A DNA stretch of 60,066 nt from NCBI GenBank assembly GCA_013816245.1, contig JACDEU010000013.1, positions 1-60,066 on the forward strand, read 5' to 3'. The DNA comes from Actinomycetota bacterium. GTDB taxonomy: Bacteria; Actinomycetota; Thermoleophilia; Gaiellales; Gaiellaceae. Position numbers and translations under genes: made by a program. Below, one piece after another: positions 24,972 through 34,259 of the stretch (position 1 is its first letter; each line of letters starts with the position of its first letter). The notes beneath the pieces were generated by a model. It was given only the letters and a program-made list of their open reading frames with translations. It did no database searches and was not told the DNA's origin.

Positions 24972-26546
24972 GTGCGGCTTCGCCGACTTCGCGGGGAGCT
25001 CGTGCTCGGTTGTGCCGCTGCGGCGGTAGGCGTCACGGGCATTGCTTCCGCGCTCACTCGTGAGTTCGCCAACCGCTCGGACTTCGTACGCGGCGTGCTG
25101 CCGCCGGGTGTTCCCGGCGCGGCTCGGATCGCCGCATTGACGTTCGGGCTGACGCTCATCTGGCTCTCACGCTCGCTCGCGCTTCGGCGCAGGCGCGCCT
25201 GGCAGCTTGGTGTCGTCCTTGTCGTGGGATTGACGGTGGCGCACCTCGCCAAAGGGCTCGACTTCGAGGAAGCCACGTTCGGTCTGCTCGTGCTCGCTGC
25301 GCTCCTTCGGTTCAGGAAGAGGTTCGACGTGCCCGGCGATCCGTTGTCTGCACGTCCGCTCGTCGTGACGGTGCTCGCGTGCACGACGACCGCCGCGCTC
25401 GTCGTCGTGCTGGACCTGCGCGGGTTCCGCGGCGACCGGGTCGAGGACCTCCTCGCGGCGGTCAGCCTCCTGCTCGGATTTCGCGCACTGCACCTGTGGC
25501 TGCGGCCGCTCACCGAACGTGTCCGGCAGTCCGCCGAAGAGCGCCGGCTCGTCCGCGGGCTCGTGCGCAGGCACGGCGACGACAGCCTCGCGTTTTTCAG
25601 CCTCCGCCGGGACAAGAGCTACTTCTTCTCGCCGAGCCACCGGAGCTTCGTCGCCTACAAGGTGGTCGGCGGCTGCGCCCTCGTGAGCGGCGACCCCGTC
25701 GGCGAACGAGCGGAGATACCGGAACTGCTCGCCGAGTTCCGTCGTGTGTGCCACTCGCGCGGCTGGAGGCTCGCGCTGCTGAGCGTCCGCAGCGAGCTTG
25801 TTCCCGTCGCGCGCGCGCTCGGCCTGCGGGCGATCAAGATCGGCGACGAGGCTGTTGTCCGTCCTTCGACGTTCTCGCTCGAGGGTCGCTCGATTCGCAA
25901 GGTCCGCCAGTCGGTCACCCGTCTGGAACGGGAGGGCTACCGCTTCCGAGTCGTCGCAGCAGGGGACGTCGACGACACGCTGCGTGCCGAGCTCGAGCGA
26001 GTGTCCGCCGTCTGGCGCGGCTCGAACGTCGAACGTGGCTTCTCGATGGCAATGGACGACCACTTCAGCGAGCCGGAGACGTTCTTCGCGATCGCGGAGC
26101 TCGACGGGTCCGTCGGCGGCTTCCTGCACCTCGTCCCGAGTGGGCAGGGGTACTCGCTCGGCGCGATGCGCCGCGACCCTGACACGCCGAACGGGCTGAT
26201 GGAGTTCCTGATCGCGGAGCTGATGGCGTGGGCACAGGCCCGCGGCGCGGAGGAGATCTCGCTGAACTTCTGCGTCTTCTCGGACCTCCTCGTAGACACG
26301 CCGCGCAACCCGCTAGAAGCTTTCGCGCGTGCGGGACTGCGAGCAGGCGACCGGTTGTTCCAGTTGGAACGGCTGCTGGTGTTCAGCCGCAAGTTCGCGC
26401 CGGAGTGGCGGCCGCGCTATCTCTGCGTCGAGCGGCTCTCGGATCTGCCGCTCGTCGGCATGGCGTACCTCCGCGTGGAGTCGCTCCTGACGCCGCCCGG
26501 GCCGTGGGCACGCCAACGACCGATTTCGCTTGCCCCGCGGGAGTAA
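24972..26546 (+). CDS. MprF-like phosphatidylglycerol lysyltransferase domain protein
   Basis: The 524-residue protein has five or so N-terminal hydrophobic helices (about residues 10-185) and a C-terminal double-GNAT LPG synthase domain (DUF2156; about 195-500). Diagnostic segments are DDSLAFFSLRRDKSYFFSPS, YKVVGGCALVSGDPVG, and the late LIAELMAWAQARGAEEISLNFCVFSDLL. Members move lysine or another amino acid from aminoacyl-tRNA to phosphatidylglycerol, giving resistance to cationic peptides. Compared with full MprF (about 840 residues), the N-terminal flippase part is much shorter. GTG 24972 is used. The amino acid carried is not known. Confidence 0.85.
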   Translation: MRLRRLRGELVLGCAAAAVGVTGIASALTREFANRSDFVRGVLPPGVPGAARIAALTFGLTLIWLSRSLALRRRRAWQLGVVLVVGLTVAHLAKGLDFEEATFGLLVLAALLRFRKRFDVPGDPLSARPLVVTVLACTTTAALVVVLDLRGFRGDRVEDLLAAVSLLLGFRALHLWLRPLTERVRQSAEERRLVRGLVRRHGDDSLAFFSLRRDKSYFFSPSHRSFVAYKVVGGCALVSGDPVGERAEIPELLAEFRRVCHSRGWRLALLSVRSELVPVARALGLRAIKIGDEAVVRPSTFSLEGRSIRKVRQSVTRLEREGYRFRVVAAGDVDDTLRAELERVSAVWRGSNVERGFSMAMDDHFSEPETFFAIAELDGSVGGFLHLVPSGQGYSLGAMRRDPDTPNGLMEFLIAELMAWAQARGAEEISLNFCVFSDLLVDTPRNPLEAFARAGLRAGDRLFQLERLLVFSRKFAPEWRPRYLCVERLSDLPLVGMAYLRVESLLTPPGPWARQRPISLAPRE

Positions 26547-26563
26547 TCCGTCACACTGAAGCG

Positions 26564-28228
26564 ATGGCCCAGCCGGCAACCCGCAACCTCAGCCGCCTCT
26601 CGGAGATCGCGCAGGTTGCGGTTCGCCACGGCTTCGGGTACTGGTTCGACACCCACCGGCTGACAGATCTCTTTCCGCGGCGCTCGCGTCTCGAAGCCGA
26701 CGATCAGCCGTCACAACGCGGTCAGCACCTTCGTGAGATGCTCGACGAGCTCGGCCCGACGTTCGTCAAGTTCGGGCAGCTCCTGTCGACGCGCCCTGAC
26801 GTTCTCCCGCCGGACATCATCGCCGAGCTGCGCGGCCTGCAGGACGACGTGCGCGCCTTCCCGTTCGCCGACGTCGAGAAGGTGATCGAGGAAGACCTCG
26901 GCCTGTCGATCGATCAGCTCTTCGTCGAGTTCGACAAGAAGCCGATCGCCGCGGCGTCCATCGGCCAGGTGCACCGCGCGACGCTGCCGAACGGGAAGCG
27001 CGTCGCGGTGAAGGTGCAGCGGCCCGGCGCACCGCGTCAGATCGAAGCGGACGTCGCCCTGCTCTACCAGGCCGCGCGAATCGCGAAGGAGCGGGTCCGC
27101 GCGCTCGACTTCATCGACGCGCACCAGCTCGTCGACGAGTTCTCCCGGTCGATCCGCCAGGAGCTCGACTACCGGCTGGAGGCTCGAAACGCGGAGACAT
27201 TCCACCGGAACTTCGCCGGGCATCCGCACGTGCGAGTCCCGAAGGTGTTCTGGACGTACACGCGCAGCCGTGTCCTGACGCTCGAGTGGATCGACGGCGT
27301 CCAGGTCGCGGACCTCGATCCAAAGGAGTGGTCGATCGAGGATCGCCGCGACATCGCGTACCTGATGACCGAGACCTGGATGACGATGATCTTCAGGCAC
27401 GGGTTCTTCCACGGCGACCCGCATCCCGCCAACGTTCTCGTGCTCGGACACGGCGATCAGATCGGACTGGTGGACTTCGGAGCGGTTGGGAAACTGACCG
27501 ACGACGACATGTCGAAGCTGACGAGGATGTTCATCGACGCGGCCGCGGAGAACGTCGAGGCGCTGCCACGCCGGCTTGCCGAGCTCGGCGTGCGCTACCC
27601 GAAGGATCGCGAGGAGGAATTCCTCGCCGAGCTGCGCGAGATGTATTACCGCTACTACGGCGCGAGCCTTCAGGAGATCGATCCGCTGCAGGTCATCCGG
27701 GAGGCGTTCCAGCTGATCTACTCGATGAATCTGCAACTGCCGACGCGCTTCCTGTTGCTCGACAAGGCGATCGCGACGCTCGGCTCGGTCGGCGTGGATC
27801 TCTATCCAGACTTCAACGTCTTCGAGGTGGCCCGTCCGTATGCGCGCTCCCTGATGCTGGAGCGGTTCACCCCGCAGCGGATGGCCGGTCGTGCGCGCAA
27901 GGAGTCGCTCAAGCTCGGAGCGATGGCGCTCGAGCTGCCGTACCAGATCCACGACATCCTGGAGGAGTTCCGGGACGGCCAGATCGAGATCGGCTTCGTC
28001 CACAAGGGTCTAGACGACCTGCTGAACCGCATGGACGTCGTCTTCAACCGGCTCGTGATCGCAATGGTCGTCGCGGGCGGGCTGATCGGCTCGAGCCTGA
28101 TCGGCATCTTCGCGAAGGCCGGCCCGCACGTGCTCGGGATCAACGTCATCTCGGTGATCGGCTTCGCGCTGTCGGGACTGCTCGGGCTCTGGCTCCTTTG
28201 GGGCGTTGTCCGAAGCGGTCGGCTGTAG
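26564..28228 (+). CDS. ABC1/UbiB-family atypical kinase
   Basis: The 554-residue protein carries the ADCK/UbiB kinase-like fold. Seen are the KxGQ block ([19 protein letters not shown]), the Ala-rich loop [13 protein letters not shown], the ATP lysine in VAVKVQRPG, the catalytic [12 protein letters not shown] and the metal-binding VDFGAVGKL. Two C-terminal transmembrane helices ([21 protein letters not shown] and [18 protein letters not shown]) anchor it. UbiB proteins support quinone or other isoprenoid lipid synthesis through ATPase activity. It is the last intact core gene before the island begins. Confidence 0.9.
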   Translation: MAQPATRNLSRLSEIAQVAVRHGFGYWFDTHRLTDLFPRRSRLEADDQPSQRGQHLREMLDELGPTFVKFGQLLSTRPDVLPPDIIAELRGLQDDVRAFPFADVEKVIEEDLGLSIDQLFVEFDKKPIAAASIGQVHRATLPNGKRVAVKVQRPGAPRQIEADVALLYQAARIAKERVRALDFIDAHQLVDEFSRSIRQELDYRLEARNAETFHRNFAGHPHVRVPKVFWTYTRSRVLTLEWIDGVQVADLDPKEWSIEDRRDIAYLMTETWMTMIFRHGFFHGDPHPANVLVLGHGDQIGLVDFGAVGKLTDDDMSKLTRMFIDAAAENVEALPRRLAELGVRYPKDREEEFLAELREMYYRYYGASLQEIDPLQVIREAFQLIYSMNLQLPTRFLLLDKAIATLGSVGVDLYPDFNVFEVARPYARSLMLERFTPQRMAGRARKESLKLGAMALELPYQIHDILEEFRDGQIEIGFVHKGLDDLLNRMDVVFNRLVIAMVVAGGLIGSSLIGIFAKAGPHVLGINVISVIGFALSGLLGLWLLWGVVRSGRL

Positions 28229-28297
28229 ATCGTTCGTCACTGATTCGCGCGAAAGGACATCTGGTCTGAGGGGTGGGACGGCGCTACTTTCGTTCGC

Positions 28298-28585
28298 ATG
28301 TCGACTGCGCTGCTGCTCGCGGAGCCCCAGCCCGACACCCGTGGCTTTCTCGAACGCCACCTGAGAAACGACGGCTTCCAGGTCGTCGAAGGCGAAGCGC
28401 GGCCGGATCTCGTGCTGCTTGGGGACTGCGCGGCGCTCGAGGAATGCCGAGCCCGCCACGGCAACGTGCCCGTGATCGTTCTCGGCGCTCCCGAGTCGGA
28501 CACGGTCGACCGGGTGCGTGCGCTCGACCGCGGCTGTGACGACTTCCTCGCGAAGCCGTTCGACTACGAAGAGCTGCTGGGCTCA
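28298..28585 (+). pseudogene. Truncated response-regulator receiver domain
   Basis: From ATG 28298 about 95 residues of a CheY-like receiver can be read: TALLLAEPQPDTRGFLERHL, the phospho-acceptor Asp in PDLVLLGD, VPVIVLGAPESD and the lysine in FLAKPFDYEELLG. The homology ends abruptly near 28585, exactly where foreign sequence with direct repeats begins. The frame continues for about 30 unrelated residues to 28681. The effector domain is missing. This marks the left edge of the island. Confidence 0.8.
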
Positions 28586-28619
28586 ATTTCAACTTCATGG
28601 TCTGGTCCGATTTCAACTT
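28586..28619. repeat. Direct repeats of ATTTCAACTT at the island edge
   Basis: The decamer ATTTCAACTT occurs at 28586-28595 and again at 28610-28619, 24 bases apart, right after the break of the receiver gene. Repeated copies of this kind near a junction resemble the multiple terminal repeats of IS21-family elements. No IstA/IstB gene is present, so it would be only a stump. Confidence 0.4.
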
Positions 28620-28834
28620 GTTTAGCCTTGTTTGCAGGGCTTTTGCAGGCGTCCCGGCCTTCTCGGAATCACCGAAAATGACTGTCGGGACCCCAAACGG
28701 GGGACCAATTGGCGTGAAATATCCGAAACAAGCCCGCTTGGTCTAAACCGGCGATTTCTTGGCCCCGGAATGCCGAAACCGGGCAGGGGCTCTGGCCCTT
28801 GCCCCTTCCTTAGTTAGTGAGTGCCGTCCGGCGG

Positions 28835-30391
28835 CTAGGCCGCGAGAGCCGGTGGCGCTTGGGCCTTATCGGCCTCGGCCTCGACTCGCCGCCGTCGCTG
28901 CTCAAGAGCGACGACATGCATGACGCAGAAGGTCATCGCTGTGGCGATCTTGGCCTCGTCGAGGCGGCGGAACCAGCGCTTGTCCTTGATCAGGCCGAAG
29001 CGTGAAACGAGCGCTCCGTGGAAACCCTCGTGGTGGCCGAAGCGGCGGCGGCCATACTCGGCAGCGATACCGTCGTTGAAGGTCAGCGGGTTACCCATTA
29101 GCAGGTCGGGCTTCTCGTTCGGGTTCTGCGGGTTGAGTCGCACCCAGTTATCGGGGTTCTGAGACCTACGCCAGTCGCCTGAGGTAATCGTGATCGAGCC
29201 GCACTTCTTGCAGCTGCCCTCGGTGCGGACGACAGCCTTGCCGTTGCGGTCAAGGCCCAGGCGCTTGATGGTCGTGCCAACGCCGCAGACGCAGATCAGT
29301 TCGCGGTGGCCGTTCGTAAACCAGTTCTTATAGCCCTGGATGCGGATCCGCTTGGCGCTGTTCTTCGCCGCGTTCGCCTGGCTTTCCGGCGCATCGCCGT
29401 GGCTGACCAAGTGAATATTTTCGACGATTCCGAGACAGCGAAGCTCGGCGCGCAGTTCTTGCTTGTTGAAAGCACCGTCGGCTGAGAGGACTGAAAGCTT
29501 GTCGCCTTGGAGGTGAGGCTTCACGCGCGACGAGAACTCATCGCGCAGGAGTTCGATGGCCACATCTTTCTCAGATGCGTTCAGCGGCACGACTTTCCAG
29601 GCCAGAGGAATTCCGGTAATCGAGGTAATCGAGACCAGGTTCCAGCCGTGGCCCGACTTGTCGACGCCAGCGGAGTGGGGGACATAGCCGGCCTCAGGAG
29701 CCGTGACTCGGGCGTCGTTTACTGTCCGCCCGCTCGTCCGATCGATGATCGGCGCCGTGTAGTGCGTCTGGATCTTTGTCCCGTCGAGGTTGAGGATACG
29801 AGCCTCTTCCTGCAGTTCCGGGAGTGCCAGATGCTCCTTGAGGAGGCGTTGCTCAAGGGCCAGGTAGGCCGCCAACCGTCGCCGCTCGCCGATGCGCGCG
29901 CGGTGGCGAGAAACAGTCGCCTCTGACGGCACGCCGTCAAAGAGCTTGACGACCCGGCGCTTAAGGTTGCGCGGCTTGTCAAAGCCGAGGAGCTGGCGCG
30001 CCTCGTTGCGATCGCCGGCCAAAGCATTGCGAGCCCGCTTGAAGGAGCCGTAGCCGCAGACGCGCTGATAGAGGAGCACTGACTCAAGCTCCTCGCTCGT
30101 ATAGAGCGGCTGCTCTTTACCCGGACGTGCGCGCTCCTTGTCGAGCTGAGCAAGAATCGGCTTTACGACCTCTTTCCAGGCTGCCGAGTCAAGGATGTGG
30201 CGGGTGATCTGTGCCTCGCTGAAACCCTTTAGCTCGGGCCGTGATTTGGCGTAAGGCACGTCGCCACTGCCGGGCTTCGGCAGGTTCGAGCTCCAGCGCA
30301 GGCGGCTCTTGGGCTGTGCGTTTGGCTGCACGTTGGTGAGCACGCCGGGAACGTGGGCCGCCTTCTGGTGTTCATGGGCATCTCGGGACAC
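28835..30391 (-). CDS. DDE-type transposase with an internal zinc knuckle
   Basis: The 518-residue protein appears complete. The N-terminal third is helical with a YGSFKRARNALAGDRNEARQ segment and a helix-turn-helix-like EATVSRHRARIGERRRL. The catalytic core has candidate acidic residues in ILNLDGTKIQTHYT and LSADGAFNKQELRAELR, and a C-terminal YGRRRFGHHEGFHGALVSRFGL block in the position of the last acidic residue. An inserted segment carries CVCG and CKKCGS, probably one zinc site. It most resembles IS4/IS1182-like DDE enzymes, but I cannot name the family. GTG 30391 is the start. No convincing terminal inverted repeats were found, so the element's limits are unknown. Confidence 0.75.
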   Translation of the reverse strand: MSRDAHEHQKAAHVPGVLTNVQPNAQPKSRLRWSSNLPKPGSGDVPYAKSRPELKGFSEAQITRHILDSAAWKEVVKPILAQLDKERARPGKEQPLYTSEELESVLLYQRVCGYGSFKRARNALAGDRNEARQLLGFDKPRNLKRRVVKLFDGVPSEATVSRHRARIGERRRLAAYLALEQRLLKEHLALPELQEEARILNLDGTKIQTHYTAPIIDRTSGRTVNDARVTAPEAGYVPHSAGVDKSGHGWNLVSITSITGIPLAWKVVPLNASEKDVAIELLRDEFSSRVKPHLQGDKLSVLSADGAFNKQELRAELRCLGIVENIHLVSHGDAPESQANAAKNSAKRIRIQGYKNWFTNGHRELICVCGVGTTIKRLGLDRNGKAVVRTEGSCKKCGSITITSGDWRRSQNPDNWVRLNPQNPNEKPDLLMGNPLTFNDGIAAEYGRRRFGHHEGFHGALVSRFGLIKDKRWFRRLDEAKIATAMTFCVMHVVALEQRRRRVEAEADKAQAPPALAA

Positions 30392-30572
30392 ACGCCGAAG
30401 GTGGGGTCCCCATTCGAACCCGGACCGCTTGGACGGGCCTTCACCGAGAAATCACTCGAAAGGGGTAGACGATGTTTCGCCGATACGTCTACGCGCTCGC
30501 GGCAATTTGGTCGCTTTGACCCCTCAGCAGCGGGTCGGCCATGACGCTGCTTCTAGGACCTAGAGTCCAGCG

Positions 30573-30806
30573 ATGCGGGAGCGACTACAAGCGCGTACGA
30601 CTTTCACTGCGCGGATCGTCTTCGTCGTTGATCTTGAACGTGAGCTGGTCGAAACGGCCACGATCGAGATCGACTCTCTCGAACACGTCAGCACGCTCCT
30701 GACCTTCAAGCCTCTCGAAGGCGTAGATCGACACCTCGAGCGCCTGGCACGACGAACCGTCGAGCGCAACCCAGTCGCGGCACTGGCCAAATTGATTCAC
30801 GAATAG
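30573..30806 (+). CDS. Small hypothetical protein
   Basis: The 77-residue frame starts at ATG 30573 and ends with TAG at 30804-30806. It is basic at the start (MRERLQARTTF) with an alternating pattern IVFVVDLERELVETATIEID and two Arg/Glu-rich helices. No ribosome-binding site is obvious and no family is recognised. It lies between the transposase and the abiE pair, within the island. It may be a fragment. Confidence 0.35.
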   Translation: MRERLQARTTFTARIVFVVDLERELVETATIEIDSLEHVSTLLTFKPLEGVDRHLERLARRTVERNPVAALAKLIHE

Positions 30807-30859
30807 GTCGGCTGCTAGGCCTACAGCGGCTAGTAGCGTGCCGCCGTCACGAGGCCGGC

Positions 30860-31663
30860 CTAGACTTTGGCTAGGTAGTAGTCGAGCTTCGACTCGAGAG
30901 CGTGCCGGGCATCGTCGTACGACGGGTAGTCGGTCGCGATCGCGCCGATCACGTCGTCGTAGCGGGCCGCCATTGCGTCGAGGTTGGTCCGGATCCGGGC
31001 CGCGACGTCGCCGTCCCTCACGAGCTCGAACTTTACCGGCACGATGTCCTGCACTTCGGCGTCGTCGATCTTTTCAGGACGGCTGATGAGCACGTAGCCG
31101 GAGTCGGCGAGGTCGTGATGCTTGAGGCGCTGGGCGAGCGCACGCATCTTCTCGGCCATCATCTCCGAGGGCAGCATCGCCGGCACTTTGAACGGCTCGT
31201 AGAACGGCGGCCCGATCTCGATGTCTTCCGGCGTGCGGCAGACCGCCTCGCGGTAGCTGACTTCCACGTCGACGAAGCCGTCCCGCGATACGAGGCCGGT
31301 GAAGCCGATGTTGTCGAAGTCGAGGCCCGTCGCCGAATCGTGTTGCGGCTCGGGCACCTTCACGTTGAAGTTGATGCGACGCGCGGCCTGCTGAATCGCC
31401 ATCTTGACCTCGTCAGCCTCAAGCTTGTGCTTCGGTGGCGTGTGACGAGTGGCGTCGATGTCGACCGACAGGCGATCGAATCCGAGTGAGTGGCGCAGAA
31501 CAAAGCCGCCCTTGAAGCAAAGTTGGTCCGGGAACTGCATCGTCAGTTCCGCAGCGACGGCCATCAGCAAGTAGTCCCGCTCCAGGATTTCCGGGGGCTT
31601 GTCGAGTCGCTCGGCAAGGTCAAGCAGATCGGTGTCACTGTGGATCAGGCGCTTGATTGTCAT
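30860..31663 (-). CDS. abiEii: AbiEii-family nucleotidyltransferase toxin
   Basis: The 267-residue protein belongs to the nucleotidyltransferase AbiEii toxin family. Seen are the signature FKGGFVLRHSLGFDRLSVDIDAT (GG...D-x-D acid pair) at about residues 50-72, and the later MMAEKMRALAQR and HHDLADSGYVL segments. In the type IV AbiE system such enzymes modify tRNA and stop growth upon phage infection, counteracted by AbiEi. ATG 31663 overlaps the antitoxin stop by four bases, confirming co-translation with abiEi. Confidence 0.87.
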   Translation of the reverse strand: MTIKRLIHSDTDLLDLAERLDKPPEILERDYLLMAVAAELTMQFPDQLCFKGGFVLRHSLGFDRLSVDIDATRHTPPKHKLEADEVKMAIQQAARRINFNVKVPEPQHDSATGLDFDNIGFTGLVSRDGFVDVEVSYREAVCRTPEDIEIGPPFYEPFKVPAMLPSEMMAEKMRALAQRLKHHDLADSGYVLISRPEKIDDAEVQDIVPVKFELVRDGDVAARIRTNLDAMAARYDDVIGAIATDYPSYDDARHALESKLDYYLAKV

Positions 31664-32508
31664 CCGAGCTGCCGATGGTCTACAAGGAGCTCGAATGGGA
31701 CGTTCTCACTGACGCGCCAGCGTGAATCGAGCTCAGCACCGGCACGCGGCGCCTGCGCCAGCAGGTCAGCGCTGGCGTGCGTCGAGCCGCGCAGGGCACG
31801 GAAGGCACGGGCAGCGTCGGGGCCTTGGAGGCGCTCGACGAGGAAGCCGAGGCGTCGGGCAAGCGTCGCGTTTCCGTAGCGGGCCGTGGCGAGGGCGAAC
31901 TGGTCGATAAATGCGGGGTCGCGCCGGCTGGCGCGGTCGATGGCCTCGACGACTTGGCTGATTGAGACGCCCCAGCGGGGGTGCCCCAGGCTGTCGAGGA
32001 TCGCCCGCTCTGGCGAAGCGATCGTGGTCCTGAGGTCACTGAAACTCTCTTCACGGCCGCCCCAAATCTCACTCTCGGGCATCCGCACGTAGCGGACTCG
32101 GACTCCGAGCCAGCTCCACGAGGCCTGGTCGTACGGCACTACAACGACGAGCTCGCGGAATGCCTGGTCAGACAGGCGCTGGATGGCCAGCGCCTGGCCC
32201 GCGGTGAGGAGATGCGGTCCGCCAGTAAGCGCGCCAACAAGCTCGAGCGCAGAGATGCGGATCGAACCGTTCGCAGCGCGGACGGCATAGGCGCCGCGCC
32301 GAATCGGGCGAAGCCAGCCAGCGCGGGACAGACGGTGGACGGCGACCCTACTGCGCTGGCGCTCGCCGGTGACGGCATCAATGAGCGACCAGTCCTGCGG
32401 CAGAAGGATCACGCGCCGCCCAGCTCGGTGGAGGGCGTCGACGATCGCGCTCGAGTTGGGTCCCCGGGGGGGTGGGCGCTTGGCTACGGCAAAAGAGGCA
32501 GCAGACAT
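31660..32508 (-). CDS. abiEi: AbiEi-family antitoxin
   Basis: The 282-residue protein has an N-terminal winged-helix region (VHRLSRAGWLRPIRRGAYAV) followed by the AbiEi body (ISALELVGALTGGPHLLTAGQALAIQRL, then TTIASPERAILDSLGHPRWGVS). The family combines DNA binding for autoregulation with antitoxin action. ATG 32508 is preferred over ATG 32526 because it gives the usual N-terminus. Upstream an A/T-rich region carries two near-identical 18-base direct repeats, candidate operators. It is followed directly by the overlapping toxin gene. Confidence 0.82.
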   Translation of the reverse strand: MSAASFAVAKRPPPRGPNSSAIVDALHRAGRRVILLPQDWSLIDAVTGERQRSRVAVHRLSRAGWLRPIRRGAYAVRAANGSIRISALELVGALTGGPHLLTAGQALAIQRLSDQAFRELVVVVPYDQASWSWLGVRVRYVRMPESEIWGGREESFSDLRTTIASPERAILDSLGHPRWGVSISQVVEAIDRASRRDPAFIDQFALATARYGNATLARRLGFLVERLQGPDAARAFRALRGSTHASADLLAQAPRAGAELDSRWRVSENVPFELLVDHRQLG

Positions 32509-32518
32509 GTAACTAACA

Positions 32519-32612
32519 TAGCACAAAATAGGATAGATTGTTGCATCTTAAATTCCCTTGCACGGTCATAATGAGGATAAAGATGTAATTTAACTAGCAC
32601 GAAATAGGAGAG
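32519..32612 (-). promoter_or_regulatory. AbiE control region with 18-base direct repeats
   Basis: Two copies of TAGCACRAAATAGGAKAG lie at 32519-32536 and 32595-32612, differing at two of 18 bases and spaced by 76. Between and beside them are TTGCATCT and, just past the second repeat, its complement AGATGCAA. The region is markedly A/T-rich compared with its flanks and lies directly upstream of abiEi. It fits known autoregulation of abiE by AbiEi binding repeated operators. Confidence 0.55.
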
Positions 32613-32808
32613 TCAGATGCAAAGTCTCGCCGGGCGGGAAGCCTCCCTATCCGAGTAAGGCAGCAATTCGACCAGCTGGCGGTGACCGACCCCGGCAAAC
32701 AGGAGAACATCGGGTGGTGGTCTCGTCTCGAGGCAGCCCGACGACTCGAAATCAACCTCCACCAGACATTCGAGCACCTTCCCGACCATCCCGCGCTAGG
32801 TCTGTCAG

Positions 32809-32856
32809 GCCGCGTACTTCTCGTACCGGCTCACGAACGGTCTTCGCACAGCACGC
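32809..32856 (-). pseudogene. Stump of a P-loop ATPase gene, duplicate of 38570-38629
   Basis: On the minus strand these 48 bases match the beginning of the ATPase fragment at 38570-38629 at nearly every base, except for a 12-base deletion. The shared blocks are AGACCGTTCGTGAGCCGG and TACGAGAAGTACGCGG. Frame is not kept beyond the match, so this is only debris of a second copy. Confidence 0.55.
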
Positions 32857-32936
32857 AGACGCCGGCACAGCTGATACACCACTCGCAGGCCTCGACGTCT
32901 TTGACCGAGTTGCGGTTGGAGTTAGCTGCGAGGGGC

Positions 32937-33375
32937 GGCACCCTCGGCTACACCTACGACCCCCTAGACAACCTCACCTCACTCACAGAGCCAGGCGGCC
33001 CGCAAACCACCTTCGACTACAACGCCGACGATAGCCGGCTCCACAATGCGGACGCTGGCACGACTGGCACGGTGACAAATCCATGGCGCTACGCGGGGGT
33101 TACCGCGACACAGCCTCCGGTTTGTACCAATTCGGTCTGCGCTACTACGATCCATCGCTCGGCCGATGGACGCAGCGGGATGTTGATGACGATCCGCTCG
33201 ACGAGCACGGCTGGAATCGCTATGTCTACGTCGGTGACGACCCAACGACCCCGCCAACCTCACGGACGTCACAGGCGCGTGCTGGAGGTGTTGGGCGAGG
33301 CACGGCTGGCGGCACATTCGTCGCGTCGTTCATCGCCTTGCGGAGCCCATCTCCATCGGGTCATTGCCGGTGTAG
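32937..33375 (+). pseudogene. Rhs repeat core, frameshifted remnant
   Basis: The first frame gives YD repeats (LGYTYDPLDNLTSLTEPGG, FDYNADDSRL) and NPWRYAG. After a one-base shift in a G run near 33100 the next frame gives GYRDTASGLYQFGLRYYDPS, then LGRWTQRD and NRYVYVGDDP. A further shift gives DPANLTDVTGAC, the usual end of an Rhs core, before a stop at 33373-33375. The 5' part and any intact toxin domain are missing. The sequence is not a copy of the intact rhs gene at 42674, which has a different core. Confidence 0.8.
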
Positions 33376-33660
33376 GCTGCTACCACGCTGGAAGATCAAC
33401 CGCCGAGTTTCTCGCGCGCAGGGCGCCTGCGATAGTTGGTGATCCGGAGGGCGGCCCAGCCGCGCCGGGTGAGCGAGGCCGTCCCATGCCTCCGACACGC
33501 GTTCGGCTCGATCAGCAGCCGAGGCGATAACTGGGCGATGCACCACGCGCTCAACCAGGACCGGATTGTGCCCAGCCGAATCGCGGTGTCGTTCGGCGAC
33601 GCCGGGTACACCGAGGCGACCGGTACACTTGGAGGACATTTTGACATAGCGTAGACACGT
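33376..33660. other. Spacer without a recognised gene
   Basis: This stretch after the Rhs remnant holds short open frames on both strands, none with a family match that I can recognise. It ends with a tandem GTAGACAC/GTAGACAA microrepeat. The AAGGAGAC that follows serves as ribosome-binding site for the gene at 33675. Confidence 0.4.
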
Positions 33661-33674
33661 AGACAAGGAGACAA

Positions 33675-34259
33675 ATGTCCGAGCAAACCGATTCAACCAC
33701 GAACGACACGCCGAACGGCGAGACCTACAAGCTCACTTTGACGGGCGGTGGGCTCAGCGTCGACCGTGAAGTGGACGAGGCGACGGCGTTCCAGATCGTC
33801 GCCGCCGTCATGGGCGGCGCGCCGCTTCCCCGCGTGACGTCGGCAGGAGTTGGCGGCGCTCATGCCGCCGACCTCGTTCGGTCGCGCCGTTCCGCCGCAG
33901 GCCGGCAGTCGCTCCGAGAGCACATGGACGAGTTCGAGCCGAAGCGCAACCCGGACAAGATCCTCGCGATTGCGGCATACCTGGTCGACTCGCGCGAGGC
34001 GGAGACGTTCACGCCCGACGACGTAAAGAAGGAGTTCCGCAACGCATCGGAACCCGTGCCCGCGAACTACGCGCGAGATTGGAGCTGGGTCGTCAGCAAC
34101 GGGTGGATCGCCAAGGACGACGACGAACCCGGCGAGTTCTACATCACGCAGAGGGGACGTGAGGCCCTGTCGCAGAAGTTCTCCGCCGAGGTGAAGAGGG
34201 CCACGGCGCAGGGGAGCCGGCGGCGTCGGACGAGGAAGAAGGCTGAGGGCACGAAGTGA
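33675..34259 (+). CDS. Winged-helix-like hypothetical protein, first of a pair
   Basis: The 194-residue protein starts at ATG 33675 after AAGGAGAC. The N-terminal part (YKLTLTGGGLSVDREVDEATAFQIVAAVMG, about residues 18-55) is a small beta/helix unit. The middle and end (NPDKILAIAAYLVDSREAETFTPDDVKKEF, WSWVVSNGWIAKDDDEPGEFYITQRGREAL, about 95-170) read like a winged helix with two helices and a wing. The C-terminal tail is very basic (GSRRRRTRKKAEG). Its last bases overlap the next gene as GTGA. It probably binds nucleic acid or a protein partner. The family is not named. Confidence 0.7.
   Translation: MSEQTDSTTNDTPNGETYKLTLTGGGLSVDREVDEATAFQIVAAVMGGAPLPRVTSAGVGGAHAADLVRSRRSAAGRQSLREHMDEFEPKRNPDKILAIAAYLVDSREAETFTPDDVKKEFRNASEPVPANYARDWSWVVSNGWIAKDDDEPGEFYITQRGREALSQKFSAEVKRATAQGSRRRRTRKKAEGTK

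Noticed and set aside
30400-30440. A CATTCGAACCCGGA block that looks like the T arm of a tRNA on the minus strand
   Set aside because: The stem does not pair on both sides of the loop and no acceptor or anticodon arm can be built around it.
30470-30505. GTAGACG...CGTCTAC hairpin as a terminator
   Set aside because: The stem is only seven pairs with a 14-base loop and no T run follows.
28583-30572. Complete insertion sequence around the DDE transposase
   Set aside because: Short similar words (ACCAATTGGCG and ACCAAATTGCCGCG) exist near both sides, but no convincing inverted repeat or target duplication could be set, so no element limits are reported.
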